DNA from: Parasphingorhabdus halotolerans
GTDB taxonomy: Bacteria > Pseudomonadota > Alphaproteobacteria > Sphingomonadales > Sphingomonadaceae
DNA length: 64,000 bases
NCBI RefSeq assembly: GCF_012516475.1
Contig: NZ_CP051217.1
Span: 1,736,001 to 1,800,000 of the forward strand
Direction: 5' to 3'
Part shown: positions 25,802 through 33,975 of the stretch, one piece after another
Layout: every line of letters starts with the position of its first letter
Position numbering within the stretch: position 1 is the stretch's first letter
Program-made: the position numbers and the translations under genes
The notes under the pieces: generated by a model
Databases searched by the model: none
What the model was told of the DNA's origin: nothing
What the model saw: only the letters and a program-made list of their open reading frames with translations

Positions 25802-26476
25802 ATGAAACCACATGACACCCTGCCCTATACTGAGCTGCCCAAATATTCCGATGACGAACGGGTGACCCGTTCTGCTGCATTCTACGAGGCGATCAAAACC
25901 CGCCGCACCTGTCGCTATTTCACCGATGAACCGATTCCTCGCGCCGTGATCGAGAATGCTATTCTCGCCGCCGGAACCGCTCCCAATGGCGCCAATCACC
26001 AGCCGTGGCATTTTGCGGTGATCGAATCGGCGGATAAGAAGAAGGCCTTGCGTGAGGCGGCGGAGGCCGAAGAGCGCGAATTTTATGAGACCAAGGCAAG
26101 CGCGGAATGGCTGGAGGCATTGGGACCGCTCGGCACCGATGCGGACAAGCCGTTTCTGGAAACCGCGCCCTATCTGATTGTGATATTCGGTCAGCGCAAA
26201 GGCGGCATGAACCCCGGCGAGATGAAGCAAAATTATTATGTGGGCGAGAGCGTCGGTATCGCCACCGGCATGCTGATCACGGCGATGCATGATGCGGGCC
26301 TCGCAACGCTTACCCACACGCCGAACCCGATGAAATTCCTGAACGAGGTGTGTGACCGACCCAGCAACGAAAAGCCGATGATGGTGCTCGTGGTCGGCAA
26401 GCCTGCGCCGGATGCGACTATTCCGATGCACGCCACGATCAAGAAACCGCTTGATCAGATTTCGAGTTGGTTGTGA
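25802..26476 (+). CDS. nitroreductase family flavoprotein
   Basis: A 224-residue FMN-dependent oxidoreductase of the nitroreductase / iodotyrosine-deiodinase-like group. The FMN phosphate site is K-T-R-R-T-C-R-Y-F near 31-39, followed by A-P-N-G-A-N-H-Q-P-W-H-F near 60-72. The G-I-A-T-G-M-L-I and H-T-P-N-P-M-K-F-L segments near 150-180 fit the group. The open frame extends to 25637 through the divergent promoter, so ATG 25802 was chosen. It is probably NAD(P)H dependent; the substrate is unknown. Confidence 0.87.
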   Translation: MKPHDTLPYTELPKYSDDERVTRSAAFYEAIKTRRTCRYFTDEPIPRAVIENAILAAGTAPNGANHQPWHFAVIESADKKKALREAAEAEEREFYETKASAEWLEALGPLGTDADKPFLETAPYLIVIFGQRKGGMNPGEMKQNYYVGESVGIATGMLITAMHDAGLATLTHTPNPMKFLNEVCDRPSNEKPMMVLVVGKPAPDATIPMHATIKKPLDQISSWL

Positions 26477-26496
26477 TTAGCCTAAACTCCTTGACC

Positions 26497-26586
26497 TCCG
26501 TTCGTGCTGAGCTTGTCGAAGCACCCGCATCGACCGGACACTGCTCCAACGGAAACTGGCCTGCGACAGGCTCGGGACGAACGGAA
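26497..26586. repeat. REP-like inverted repeat, tcgaag family
   Basis: The left arm has GTGCTGAGCTTGTCGAAGCA plus C, in which GTGCT pairs AGCAC. The right arm, GCCTGCGACAGGCTCGGGAC, is its diverged inverse. The repeat ends only five bases before the GTG start of the DUF418 gene, so it forms that gene's leader. Confidence 0.8.
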
Positions 26587-26591
26587 CTGGT

Positions 26592-27836
26592 GTGACAACA
26601 ACGACCGCCACCCCCCGCTACCTCGAGCTCGATGCGATGCGCGGTTTCGCGGTCATGGGCATATTACTCATGAACATCGTCGGTTTCGCCATGCCCGAAA
26701 TGGCCTATTTCTCGCCAGCGGTTTACGGCGGCACCGACACGCCGGATATTATCGTCTGGGCGCTGTCTTTCATTTTCGTCGATGGCAAGATGCGCGGGCT
26801 TTTCACATTGCTGTTTGGCGCCAGCATGATGCTAGTTGTCGAGCGCGCGGAGGCTAATAGCCAAAATCCCGCTAAAGTGCATTTTTCACGCATGTTCTGG
26901 CTCGCACTATTTGGCCTTGCTCATTTTTTCTTTCTCTGGTTTGGCGACATATTATTTCTTTACGCAGTGGTTGGCTGTGTTGCCTATTTCATGGTGGGCC
27001 TCCCCTCAGAAACCTTGTTCCGCCGGGCGCTGCTGCTCTATGTTATCGGCATAGTCGCTTTTGGCGCGATGATGGGAAGCCTGCTCTATTTGCAATATCA
27101 GGCTGGCCAGCCCGGCGCGAGTGCGTTCGTCATTGCGCAATATCAAGATGCTATCGCAGATTTTCGTGTCGACGATGCGGCGATTGCGGCAGAAGTGTCG
27201 TTATACCAATCGGGCTTCAGCTCGATCTTCATGGATAAAATCGCCAATTCCCTGTTTCAGCCACTTTCCGGCATTGCCTTCAGCTTCATGGAAACCCTGC
27301 CGCTGATGATGATTGGCATGGCGCTTTATAAGGACGGATTTTTTAGCGGCAGCTGGGAGCGTGCCCGGTACAAAAACTGGGGGACAAAGTTCACACTGAT
27401 CGGCATATTGCTGCTGGTTCCGATGGTGATATTCCAGATACGCAGCGATTTTGAAATCTTGCGGGTGCTGAATGTCAATTTCTCTTGGACCGGTCCGTCG
27501 TTGCTGCTGATGACTATTGGCTATGCATGCTTGCTGATCTTGCTGATCCGAAAATATTCCAACGCAAGCTGGTTGCACCGGGTCGCGGCTGCCGGCCGTG
27601 TGGCTTTCTCGAACTATCTTGGCACCAGCATCGCAATGACGTTCATCTTCTATGGCTGGGGTCTGGGCTATTTCGGACAGATCAACCGCGCCACGCTTTA
27701 TCTTCTCGTGCTGGGCACATGGATCAACATGCTGCTCTGGTCCAAACCGTGGCTGATGCGATATCGCTACGGCCCGCTCGAATGGCTCTGGCGTTCGCTG
27801 GCACGGCTGGAAGTGCAAAAAATGCGGATCGACTGA
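26592..27836 (+). CDS. DUF418 family membrane protein
   Basis: A 414-residue polytopic inner-membrane protein. The N-terminal part has R-Y-L-E-L-D-A-M-R-G-F-A-V-M-G-I-L-L-M-N-I as in the YeiB/DUF418 group, then F-T-L-L-F-G-A-S near 75. The C-terminal DUF418 domain contains A-A-G-R-V-A-F-S-N-Y-L-G-T-S near 335 and G-P-L-E-W-L-W-R near 390. Around ten membrane segments are visible. The fold is related to membrane acyltransferases; function is unknown. The start is GTG, with a REP-like repeat immediately upstream and no good Shine-Dalgarno. Confidence 0.86.
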   Translation: MTTTTATPRYLELDAMRGFAVMGILLMNIVGFAMPEMAYFSPAVYGGTDTPDIIVWALSFIFVDGKMRGLFTLLFGASMMLVVERAEANSQNPAKVHFSRMFWLALFGLAHFFFLWFGDILFLYAVVGCVAYFMVGLPSETLFRRALLLYVIGIVAFGAMMGSLLYLQYQAGQPGASAFVIAQYQDAIADFRVDDAAIAAEVSLYQSGFSSIFMDKIANSLFQPLSGIAFSFMETLPLMMIGMALYKDGFFSGSWERARYKNWGTKFTLIGILLLVPMVIFQIRSDFEILRVLNVNFSWTGPSLLLMTIGYACLLILLIRKYSNASWLHRVAAAGRVAFSNYLGTSIAMTFIFYGWGLGYFGQINRATLYLLVLGTWINMLLWSKPWLMRYRYGPLEWLWRSLARLEVQKMRID

Positions 27837-27863
27837 TTATCGTTCTTTTAGTGCTTTTGCTAT

Positions 27864-27878
27864 TGCGATCTATTCTCA
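27864..27878 (+). promoter_or_regulatory. possible Fur-type iron box upstream of bfd
   Basis: TGCGATCTATTCTCA is a 7-1-7 arrangement with one half matching the TGAGAAT form of Fur boxes and the other degenerate. It lies 44 bases before the bfd start. Iron repression of bfd by Fur or a relative is established in other bacteria; binding here is inferred from an imperfect match. Confidence 0.35.
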
Positions 27879-27921
27879 TTAGCTATATACGAGTCGCAAC
27901 GAAGGCATTAGAGGCATAGTA

Positions 27922-28092
27922 ATGGTTGTTTGTATTTGCAATGCGATTAGGGAAAAAGACCTGCGTGCCGCGGTTCGCAGCGGTTCTGAAAAGCCTTGCG
28001 AAGTCTATGCGCAGCTCGGTCGCAAACCCAAATGCGGTCAATGCCTCTCATTCGCAAAAACGATTATTCAGTCCGAACTTGCGACCGCTTAG
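27922..28092 (+). CDS. bfd: bacterioferritin-associated ferredoxin
   Basis: A 56-residue [2Fe-2S] protein, found by reading the gap before bacterioferritin. Its four cysteines fit the BFD domain: C4 and C6 in V-V-C-I-C-N-A-I, then C38 and C41 in K-C-G-Q-C-L-S-F-A, with the helix R-E-K-D-L-R-A-A-V-R between. Bfd docks on bacterioferritin and passes electrons to its heme to release stored iron. ATG 27922 has GAGG eight bases upstream. The bfr gene begins 119 bases downstream on the same strand. Confidence 0.9.
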   Translation: MVVCICNAIREKDLRAAVRSGSEKPCEVYAQLGRKPKCGQCLSFAKTIIQSELATA

Positions 28093-28211
28093 CATTCGCT
28101 TTAGCAACTTACTGAAATAATTAAATTTTCTCGGAAGACGCCTCTTTCGTCAGCGGTGTATTTGCTTTATACAATCCGTAACTCAGCTTCAGATACTGGA
28201 AGGACCACGCC

Positions 28212-28688
28212 ATGAAGGGCGACGCAAAAGTCATCGAATTTCTCAACGAGGCGCTCAAGAATGAGCTCACCGCGATCAATCAATATTTTCTCCACAGCAA
28301 GATGTTGGACAACTGGGGCGTCAGCAAGCTCGCGAAGTTTGAATATGAAGAATCGATCGACGAGATGAAACATGCGGACAAACTAGCCGAACGCATCCTG
28401 TTTCTCGATGGTCTACCCAATTTCCAGCTGCTCGGACGGATAAAAATTGGCGAAACGGTGGAAGAAATCCTCAAGGCTGATCTTGAGCTGGAGCATGAGG
28501 CGCTACCGCAGCTGAAAAATGCCATTGAGCATAGCGAGTCTGTGCGCGACTATGTCAGCCGTGATCTTTTCGCCGAAATTCTCGAAAATGAAGAAGAGCA
28601 TGTCGATACGCTGGAAAAGCAGTTTGACATGATTGAGCGTATGGGGATTGAAAACTACATCCAGCTGCAATCGGAATCAGCCGAGTAA
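28212..28688 (+). CDS. bfr: bacterioferritin
   Basis: A 158-residue heme-containing ferritin subunit that oxidises and stores iron in a 24-mer cage. All ferroxidase ligands are in standard positions: E18, E51, H54, E94, E127 and H130. M52, the heme-binding methionine at the dimer interface, is also present. A GAAGGA Shine-Dalgarno precedes the start. Its neighbour bfd supplies the electron donor for iron release, so the two make a storage and recovery unit. Confidence 0.97.
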   Translation: MKGDAKVIEFLNEALKNELTAINQYFLHSKMLDNWGVSKLAKFEYEESIDEMKHADKLAERILFLDGLPNFQLLGRIKIGETVEEILKADLELEHEALPQLKNAIEHSESVRDYVSRDLFAEILENEEEHVDTLEKQFDMIERMGIENYIQLQSESAE

Positions 28689-28712
28689 GCTGCTGCTGGC
28701 CCTAGCGGCCAA

Positions 28713-29147
28713 TTAGTGTCCCGCCGCGCGGCGTCCGAATCCGGATGTCTGGCGATGGACAACGGGGCTGGATGCCTGATCGAGTAAAGCCAGAGTTTGC
28801 TCAAACAGCGGACGCAATCCGACAATCAGTTCCATGATCTCATCGGGCGCTTCACGGTGTTCAATGGATTTGCGGGCGATAAACTCAATCCGCTCCGCCA
28901 GCTCGCAAAGCCGGGTTGCGCCAAACTGCCCAGCCTCTCCTTTGAGCGTGTGGGCCGGCATGACAATGCGGATCGCGTCTTTGGTCCGCATCGCATCTTC
29001 AATTTCAGCGACCGACCGGGTACCATCCTCTCGAAAATAGCCCAATATCCGGACAAAATTCGGACCGAGCGCGGCACTGGTCTGGTTGTAGATCGACCAA
29101 TCAATGAGATTTTCATCTATCTGTGCCACGGTCACATCCTGGTTCAA
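28713..29147 (-). CDS. Hpt domain phosphotransfer protein
   Basis: A 144-residue single-domain histidine phosphotransferase. The phosphorylated histidine is H66 in M-P-A-H-T-L-K-G-E-A-G-Q-F-G-A, followed by L-C-E-L-A-E-R-I-E at 80-88. The rest is helical, as expected of a four-helix bundle. It would relay phosphoryl groups between a hybrid histidine kinase and a response regulator; neither is nearby, so its pathway is unknown. The C-terminal S-G-F-G-R-R-A-A-G-H is a basic tail. Convergent with bfr. Confidence 0.88.
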   Translation of the reverse strand: MNQDVTVAQIDENLIDWSIYNQTSAALGPNFVRILGYFREDGTRSVAEIEDAMRTKDAIRIVMPAHTLKGEAGQFGATRLCELAERIEFIARKSIEHREAPDEIMELIVGLRPLFEQTLALLDQASSPVVHRQTSGFGRRAAGH

Positions 29148-29253
29148 GCAATAAGAATTCGGGTCATGCTCATAGGTTTACGACGGTAATTGTAAAAACT
29201 TAGTTACCAATTCAAAAAAAATTAACCATGATCATCTTTGAATAACGATGGCT

Positions 29254-30645
29254 CTACTCTTTGTCGTGATAGGGATTTTTCGGAGCGCGAATAATCAAGC
29301 GCACGGGAACGCCGCCAAACCCAAGCTCCCGCCGGATACCGTTAATCAGATACCGCCGATAACTTTCCGGCAGATCATCAACCCGCGTCCCGAAGATGAC
29401 GAAGCTCGGCGGACGGGTTTTCGCCTGGGTAATATAGCGCAATTTAATGCGTTTGCCGCCCGGCGCTGGTGGCGGATTATCTGTGATCGCATCCTCAAAC
29501 CAGCGGTTGAGTTTGCCTGTCGAGACACGCTGCGACCAGACCCGGCGGGAGTTGAAGGCCGCTTTCAGCAGCTGATCTATACCCTTACCGGTAAAGGCAG
29601 AAATGGTAATTAGCGGCACATCACGAACCTGCGCCAGCCCGTCGTCCAATGCTGCGCGGATGCCGTTGAACAATTTGCTGGGCCCTTCGGCAACATCCCA
29701 TTTGTTGATCGCGATCACTAAGCAGCGTCCTTCCTGGATAGTCTGGTCAGCGATCCGCAGATCCTGTGCCTCAAGCCCCTTGGTGGCATCAAGCAGCAAG
29801 ACAACGACTTCGGCAAAATCAATCGAGCGTTTCGCATCCGCAACCGATAATTTCTCTAGCTTGTCATTGACCTTCGCCCGTTTGCGCATGCCGGCGGTAT
29901 CAATTAGCCTTACTCTGCGATCCGGTTCGATACCGTCCAGTAAATCTTCTTCGGTCAGCGCATTATCATGCCAAGACCAGTCCACGGTTATACTATCCCG
30001 CGTGATACCCGCTTCCGGGCCGGTAATCAGACGATCCTCGCCGAGCATCTTGTTTATAAGCGTCGACTTGCCGGCATTGGGGCGACCGACAATGGCCATT
30101 TTGAGCGGTGCACGTTCATCCGTCGGCTCATCGGCAGCAGCCACCTTGAAGCCCTCGACATAAGGCTGGATGGCCTGAAACAGATCGGCCATACCATCAC
30201 CATGCTCGGCGCTGAACGGAATCGGATCGCCAAAACCCAGAGCATAGCTTTCCAATATGCCCGATTGGGCCGCATTGCCCTCTGCCTTGTTGACCAGCAG
30301 TATCACCGGCGTTTTTGCGCTTCGCAGCCAGCGCGCGATTTCCTCGTCCAAGGGCGTTAGGCCAGCGCGGCCATCTATCACGAATATCGCGAGTTCGGCC
30401 CCGGCAACCGCCATCTCGGTCTGCTTGCGCATCCGGCCTGGCAGGCTTTTGGCATCTTCATCTTCGTATCCTGCGGTATCGATGGCGTTAAATTCAAGAC
30501 CTAGTAAATTGGCCGCGCCTTCCCGCCGGTCACGCGTCACTCCCGGCCGGTCATCAACCAGCGCCAGTTTCTTGCCAACCAGACGGTTGAACAGAGTGGA
30601 CTTGCCGACATTGGGCCGCCCGATAATCGCGATATTGGGCAGCAT
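29254..30645 (-). CDS. der: ribosome biogenesis GTPase Der (EngA)
   Basis: A 463-residue protein with two consecutive Era-like GTPase domains, needed for 50S ribosome assembly. Walker A motifs are G-R-P-N-V-G-K-S-T near 8 and G-R-P-N-A-G-K-S-T near 187; D-T-A-G switch motifs and N-K-x-D/E motifs (N-K-A-E and N-K-W-D) follow in each. A KH-like C-terminal domain ends with R-L-I-I-R. The first N-K-x-D motif being N-K-A-E is normal for Der. It is the last gene of a TPR-bamB-der run like yfgM-bamB-der of E. coli. Confidence 0.96.
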   Translation of the reverse strand: MLPNIAIIGRPNVGKSTLFNRLVGKKLALVDDRPGVTRDRREGAANLLGLEFNAIDTAGYEDEDAKSLPGRMRKQTEMAVAGAELAIFVIDGRAGLTPLDEEIARWLRSAKTPVILLVNKAEGNAAQSGILESYALGFGDPIPFSAEHGDGMADLFQAIQPYVEGFKVAAADEPTDERAPLKMAIVGRPNAGKSTLINKMLGEDRLITGPEAGITRDSITVDWSWHDNALTEEDLLDGIEPDRRVRLIDTAGMRKRAKVNDKLEKLSVADAKRSIDFAEVVVLLLDATKGLEAQDLRIADQTIQEGRCLVIAINKWDVAEGPSKLFNGIRAALDDGLAQVRDVPLITISAFTGKGIDQLLKAAFNSRRVWSQRVSTGKLNRWFEDAITDNPPPAPGGKRIKLRYITQAKTRPPSFVIFGTRVDDLPESYRRYLINGIRRELGFGGVPVRLIIRAPKNPYHDKE

Positions 30646-30677
30646 GTTGCTAGGTCCCGTTCCTTTTACAAAAAACC

Positions 30678-32036
30678 TTACCGGAAAGCCGAAATGCGGC
30701 CACTACTGTCGAGAATATAAAGCATGCCGCCGGCCACTATCGGTGGTAGCGAGACGCCGTCGTTCAGCTCAAACATGGTCGATGCAGAGCCTTCCCCGGG
30801 TGAGATGGAAACAACTTCACCCTCGGTGCTGGCAACGATCAAACGATTGCCTGCGAGCACCGGGCCCGTCCAGTTGACCGGATTTTTCTTCTTCTCGATA
30901 TTGCGGAAAGCTGCCAATTGGCTGATCCAGCGCACTTTACCGGTTGGCCGGGCAATGCAAAGCAATTTTGCATCGTCAGTCAGCACAAAAACCCATTCGC
31001 CAGAAACGACAGGCGTTGCAATACCAGCGATATTCAATTCCCAGATCCGTTGACCGGTTACCAGTTCATAGGACGCCATCCGTCCGCCCTGGCCGAGCGC
31101 AAATACCCGCCCCCGGTCAATTACCGGGTCAGCATCAATATCAGAAAGTGTCGAAACCGAGGTCGAAATGCTGGTCCGCGCCAGTGCATCGCTCCAGAGA
31201 TTACGACCATTTTCATAGCGATAAGCCGTCAGCTCGCCAGAGGAATAACCGGCAATCACCGTGCCTTGCGCCGCTGCGGGTGCAGCTACGCCAAAGATAC
31301 CCGCCAGACCCAGTGTACCCGCCTCATTCCATTGCACAGAACCATCAGTCTGGCTCAGCGCATAAATCTGGTTGTCCTGTGTCATGACGTAGACATTCCC
31401 GTTCGACACCGTTGGTGCGCCGCGCAGCGGGCCTGCCGGGCGTACTTTCCACAATTGGCTGCCATCGGCGGCATTCAAGGCCACCACATCACCGACACCA
31501 TTGGTGGCATAGACCATCGTGCCCTCTGCGCTGACACCGCCGCCAAACAGGGAGTCTTTTCCATCGCCTTTCACATCGATCCGGGTCGACCAGATTTTTG
31601 CTCCGGACGCCGCGTCAAAGGCGTGGACCATCGCTTCGGTATCTACAGCATAAAGCCGGCCATTGGAAACAACTGGCGATGCCGCCAGTCGCGCCCGTTT
31701 TGTCGTACCACTGATATTGGCCGTCCAGACGCGCTGAGGCGATGCGCCCAGAGCAAGATGGCCCATGGATTTACCAGCATTGCCGCCTGATTGTGCCCAG
31801 TCTGCATTGGAAATAGCCGTCGGCAATATAACCGAAATACCAGCAAGTGCCGGATCAACTTCTGCGCCACTTTCACCTGACAATATGCTGGTGCGATTGC
31901 CGATCGTCGGCGTCTTTTTCTCGTCGTCGCCACCGCCACCAAGCAATGCGCAGCCAGAAACCAGTGTGACCGCTACCAGAGCCGCAAGAACTTTGGCCGG
32001 AAATTGACGAAATCGGCTTGTTGTTTCAGTGTTCAT
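30678..32036 (-). CDS. bamB: outer membrane protein assembly factor BamB (PQQ-like beta-propeller lipoprotein)
   Basis: A 452-residue lipoprotein (lipobox V-S-G-C-A near 29) with an eight-bladed beta-propeller of PQQ-like repeats, for example V-Y-A/V-V-D-T-E-A-M-V-H-A-F-D-A-A-S-G and V-V-A-L-N-A-A-D-G-S-Q-L-W. BamB is a scaffold of the BAM complex that inserts beta-barrel proteins at the outer membrane. Its start overlaps the stop of the TPR gene by one base (TAATG), so translation is coupled, and der follows 32 bases downstream. Confidence 0.9.
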   Translation of the reverse strand: MNTETTSRFRQFPAKVLAALVAVTLVSGCALLGGGGDDEKKTPTIGNRTSILSGESGAEVDPALAGISVILPTAISNADWAQSGGNAGKSMGHLALGASPQRVWTANISGTTKRARLAASPVVSNGRLYAVDTEAMVHAFDAASGAKIWSTRIDVKGDGKDSLFGGGVSAEGTMVYATNGVGDVVALNAADGSQLWKVRPAGPLRGAPTVSNGNVYVMTQDNQIYALSQTDGSVQWNEAGTLGLAGIFGVAAPAAAQGTVIAGYSSGELTAYRYENGRNLWSDALARTSISTSVSTLSDIDADPVIDRGRVFALGQGGRMASYELVTGQRIWELNIAGIATPVVSGEWVFVLTDDAKLLCIARPTGKVRWISQLAAFRNIEKKKNPVNWTGPVLAGNRLIVASTEGEVVSISPGEGSASTMFELNDGVSLPPIVAGGMLYILDSSGRISAFR

Positions 32037-32824
32037 TATTCGGTTTTCCCCTCATCCGCTGATACCGGTGCGATTTGCGCAACACCGCCGGTTTCACCGT
32101 CTGTTTTATCTTCTTCAGTTTCCACCGCATCAATACCCTGAACACCTGCCATTTGCAGAGCCCGTGATCGGATTGTCGGCGGGACTGTCTTGTCTTTTGC
32201 GAGCTGGGCAAATAACGGGCCAGCCAGATTGGCCTTGCCCATGTCCAGATAAGCAATTGCAACCATCTCACCGGCGCTACCAAACCAAGGATTCCCAGGC
32301 ACCGCCATCGGCTTCAACCGGTCCACCACTTGCTGGGGCTTCAGGCTGTCAAATTCCGCTGCCGTCTGGCGGATCAAGGCCAGATCACGGAAAGGTCCGG
32401 GCAATGTCTTGTCAGCCTTGATCTTGGCATAGGCTGCAACGGCCTTTTTCACATCCTGTTTTTCCAGCGCGATATTGGCTTGCATCATCTGGGCTGCAGC
32501 ACGGTAGCCATCCTGATCCGCAGTCTCCAAAGACTCGAGTGCCTTGGATGCCCCGTCCAGATTATTCTGCTTGAGACTATCAATCGCACTGACATATTCT
32601 TCGCTGCGCAATCCGGAGGCTTCATCCTGGCTGTTACCGTAGAAAATCCACCCTGCAAGCGAAGCAAGGCCGATCACCAATGCGACCGCGATCACCAGAC
32701 CATAGCGCTGGGCGAATTCCTTGAAATTGTCTTCCCGAACGGCATCATCAACTTCGCGGAGAAAAACATCTTCGCTACGGCTCGTTTCGTCTTTGGGAGT
32801 ATCTTTAATCGGTGGCTTGGCCAA
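32036..32824 (-). CDS. YfgM-like tetratricopeptide inner-membrane protein
   Basis: A 262-residue protein with a charged cytoplasmic N-terminus, one transmembrane helix at about 44-64 (G-L-V-I-A-V-A-L-V-I-G-L-A), and a periplasmic TPR-like region containing A-R/K-A-L-E-S-L and A-A-A-Q-M-M-Q-A-N-I-A-L repeats. This is the plan of YfgM, an ancillary factor of the SecYEG translocon, and the gene order before bamB agrees. The start is TTG 32824 with a perfect AAGGAGG five bases upstream. An acidic C-terminal tail follows residue 230. Confidence 0.85.
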   Translation of the reverse strand: MAKPPIKDTPKDETSRSEDVFLREVDDAVREDNFKEFAQRYGLVIAVALVIGLASLAGWIFYGNSQDEASGLRSEEYVSAIDSLKQNNLDGASKALESLETADQDGYRAAAQMMQANIALEKQDVKKAVAAYAKIKADKTLPGPFRDLALIRQTAAEFDSLKPQQVVDRLKPMAVPGNPWFGSAGEMVAIAYLDMGKANLAGPLFAQLAKDKTVPPTIRSRALQMAGVQGIDAVETEEDKTDGETGGVAQIAPVSADEGKTE

Positions 32825-32983
32825 ACTGGCCTCCTTAAACTAATCCTGGTTCATATATTCTATTGACCGCAAAACACGGCTATAATTTACCGGCTGCTCT
32901 TTAGCGCCCGCTTGGCCAAATGTAAAAGTCTATCGTCCATTTCAATATGCTGAACGTGTTTTCATGATTATGCTGGAATTTGG

Positions 32984-33856
32984 TTATTTTTTGGGTTGAT
33001 AGAGCTGGTCCGGTCCCGGGAAGCTGCGGTTCCTTACATCCTCGGCATATTTTATCGCCGCGCCCTCGATATTTTCCGCAATATTGTGATAACGCTTCAC
33101 AAAGCGCGCCGTGCGTTCGAACATGCCAAGCATGTCTTCTGTTACCAGCACTTGCCCGTCACATTGCGCCGAGGCACCGATGCCAATGGTAATCGCATCG
33201 ACCGCCTTGGTTGCTTCAATCGCAATCGGTTCCAGCACGCCTTCCAGCACAATGGCAAAGGCGCCGGCCCTGTCCAGCGCGACGGCATCGCCAACGATTT
33301 TCTTGGCCTCGGCATCGCTGCGCCCGCGCGCAGCATAGCCGCCGAGCACGTTAATCGCTTGCGGGGTCAACCCCACGTGGCCGACAACCGGGATACCGCG
33401 CTGGACCATGAATGCTACGGTTTCAGCCATAACTTCGCCGCCCTCCAGCTTCACTGCCGCCGCGCCGGTTTCCTTTAATATCCGCGCGGCGCTTTCATAG
33501 GCCTGTTGCGGTGAAGCTTCATAAGAACCAAAGGGCATGTCAACTACAACCACGCTATGATAGCTGCCGCGCACCACCGCAGCGCCGTGGTTGCACATCA
33601 TCTCCAGAGTGACCGGGATAGTTGAATCCAGTCCGTAAATCACCTGCGCCAGACTATCGCCCACCAGCAATATATCGCAATGCGCATCTAGCAGTTGCGC
33701 TGTGCGCGCCGTGTATGCCGTAAGCATCACGACAGGTTCCGCAGTAACGCCATCGACCTTGCGGCTCTGAATTTTGGGCACGGACAGTCGCCGCATCGGC
33801 TGTGGGTTCGGATGCGCCCGGCTGGTGGACGTATCAAGTTTATATGTAGTAGACAT
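32984..33856 (-). CDS. panB: 3-methyl-2-oxobutanoate hydroxymethyltransferase
   Basis: A 290-residue enzyme making ketopantoate from alpha-ketoisovalerate and methylene-THF, the first step of pantothenate synthesis. Family marks include M-L-T-A-Y-T-A near 46, the metal-binding L-V-G-D-S-L-A near 65, V-K-L-E-G-G near 135, G-H-V-G-L-T-P-Q near 160 and I-G-I-G-A-S near 218. ATG 33856 gives the usual start; the frame extends 21 codons upstream. It serves coenzyme A synthesis together with coaD near 17 kb. Confidence 0.95.
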   Translation of the reverse strand: MSTTYKLDTSTSRAHPNPQPMRRLSVPKIQSRKVDGVTAEPVVMLTAYTARTAQLLDAHCDILLVGDSLAQVIYGLDSTIPVTLEMMCNHGAAVVRGSYHSVVVVDMPFGSYEASPQQAYESAARILKETGAAAVKLEGGEVMAETVAFMVQRGIPVVGHVGLTPQAINVLGGYAARGRSDAEAKKIVGDAVALDRAGAFAIVLEGVLEPIAIEATKAVDAITIGIGASAQCDGQVLVTEDMLGMFERTARFVKRYHNIAENIEGAAIKYAEDVRNRSFPGPDQLYQPKK

Positions 33857-33975
33857 GATGTGATAATAGCAGCCAAGAATAATAAGACCAGCATTGCCTT
33901 TCGCTTTCAATTGCGCCACAAAATAGCGGTCTCACGACTCACCCGAAATCACCTTCCAGAATAATGGAATATCTT

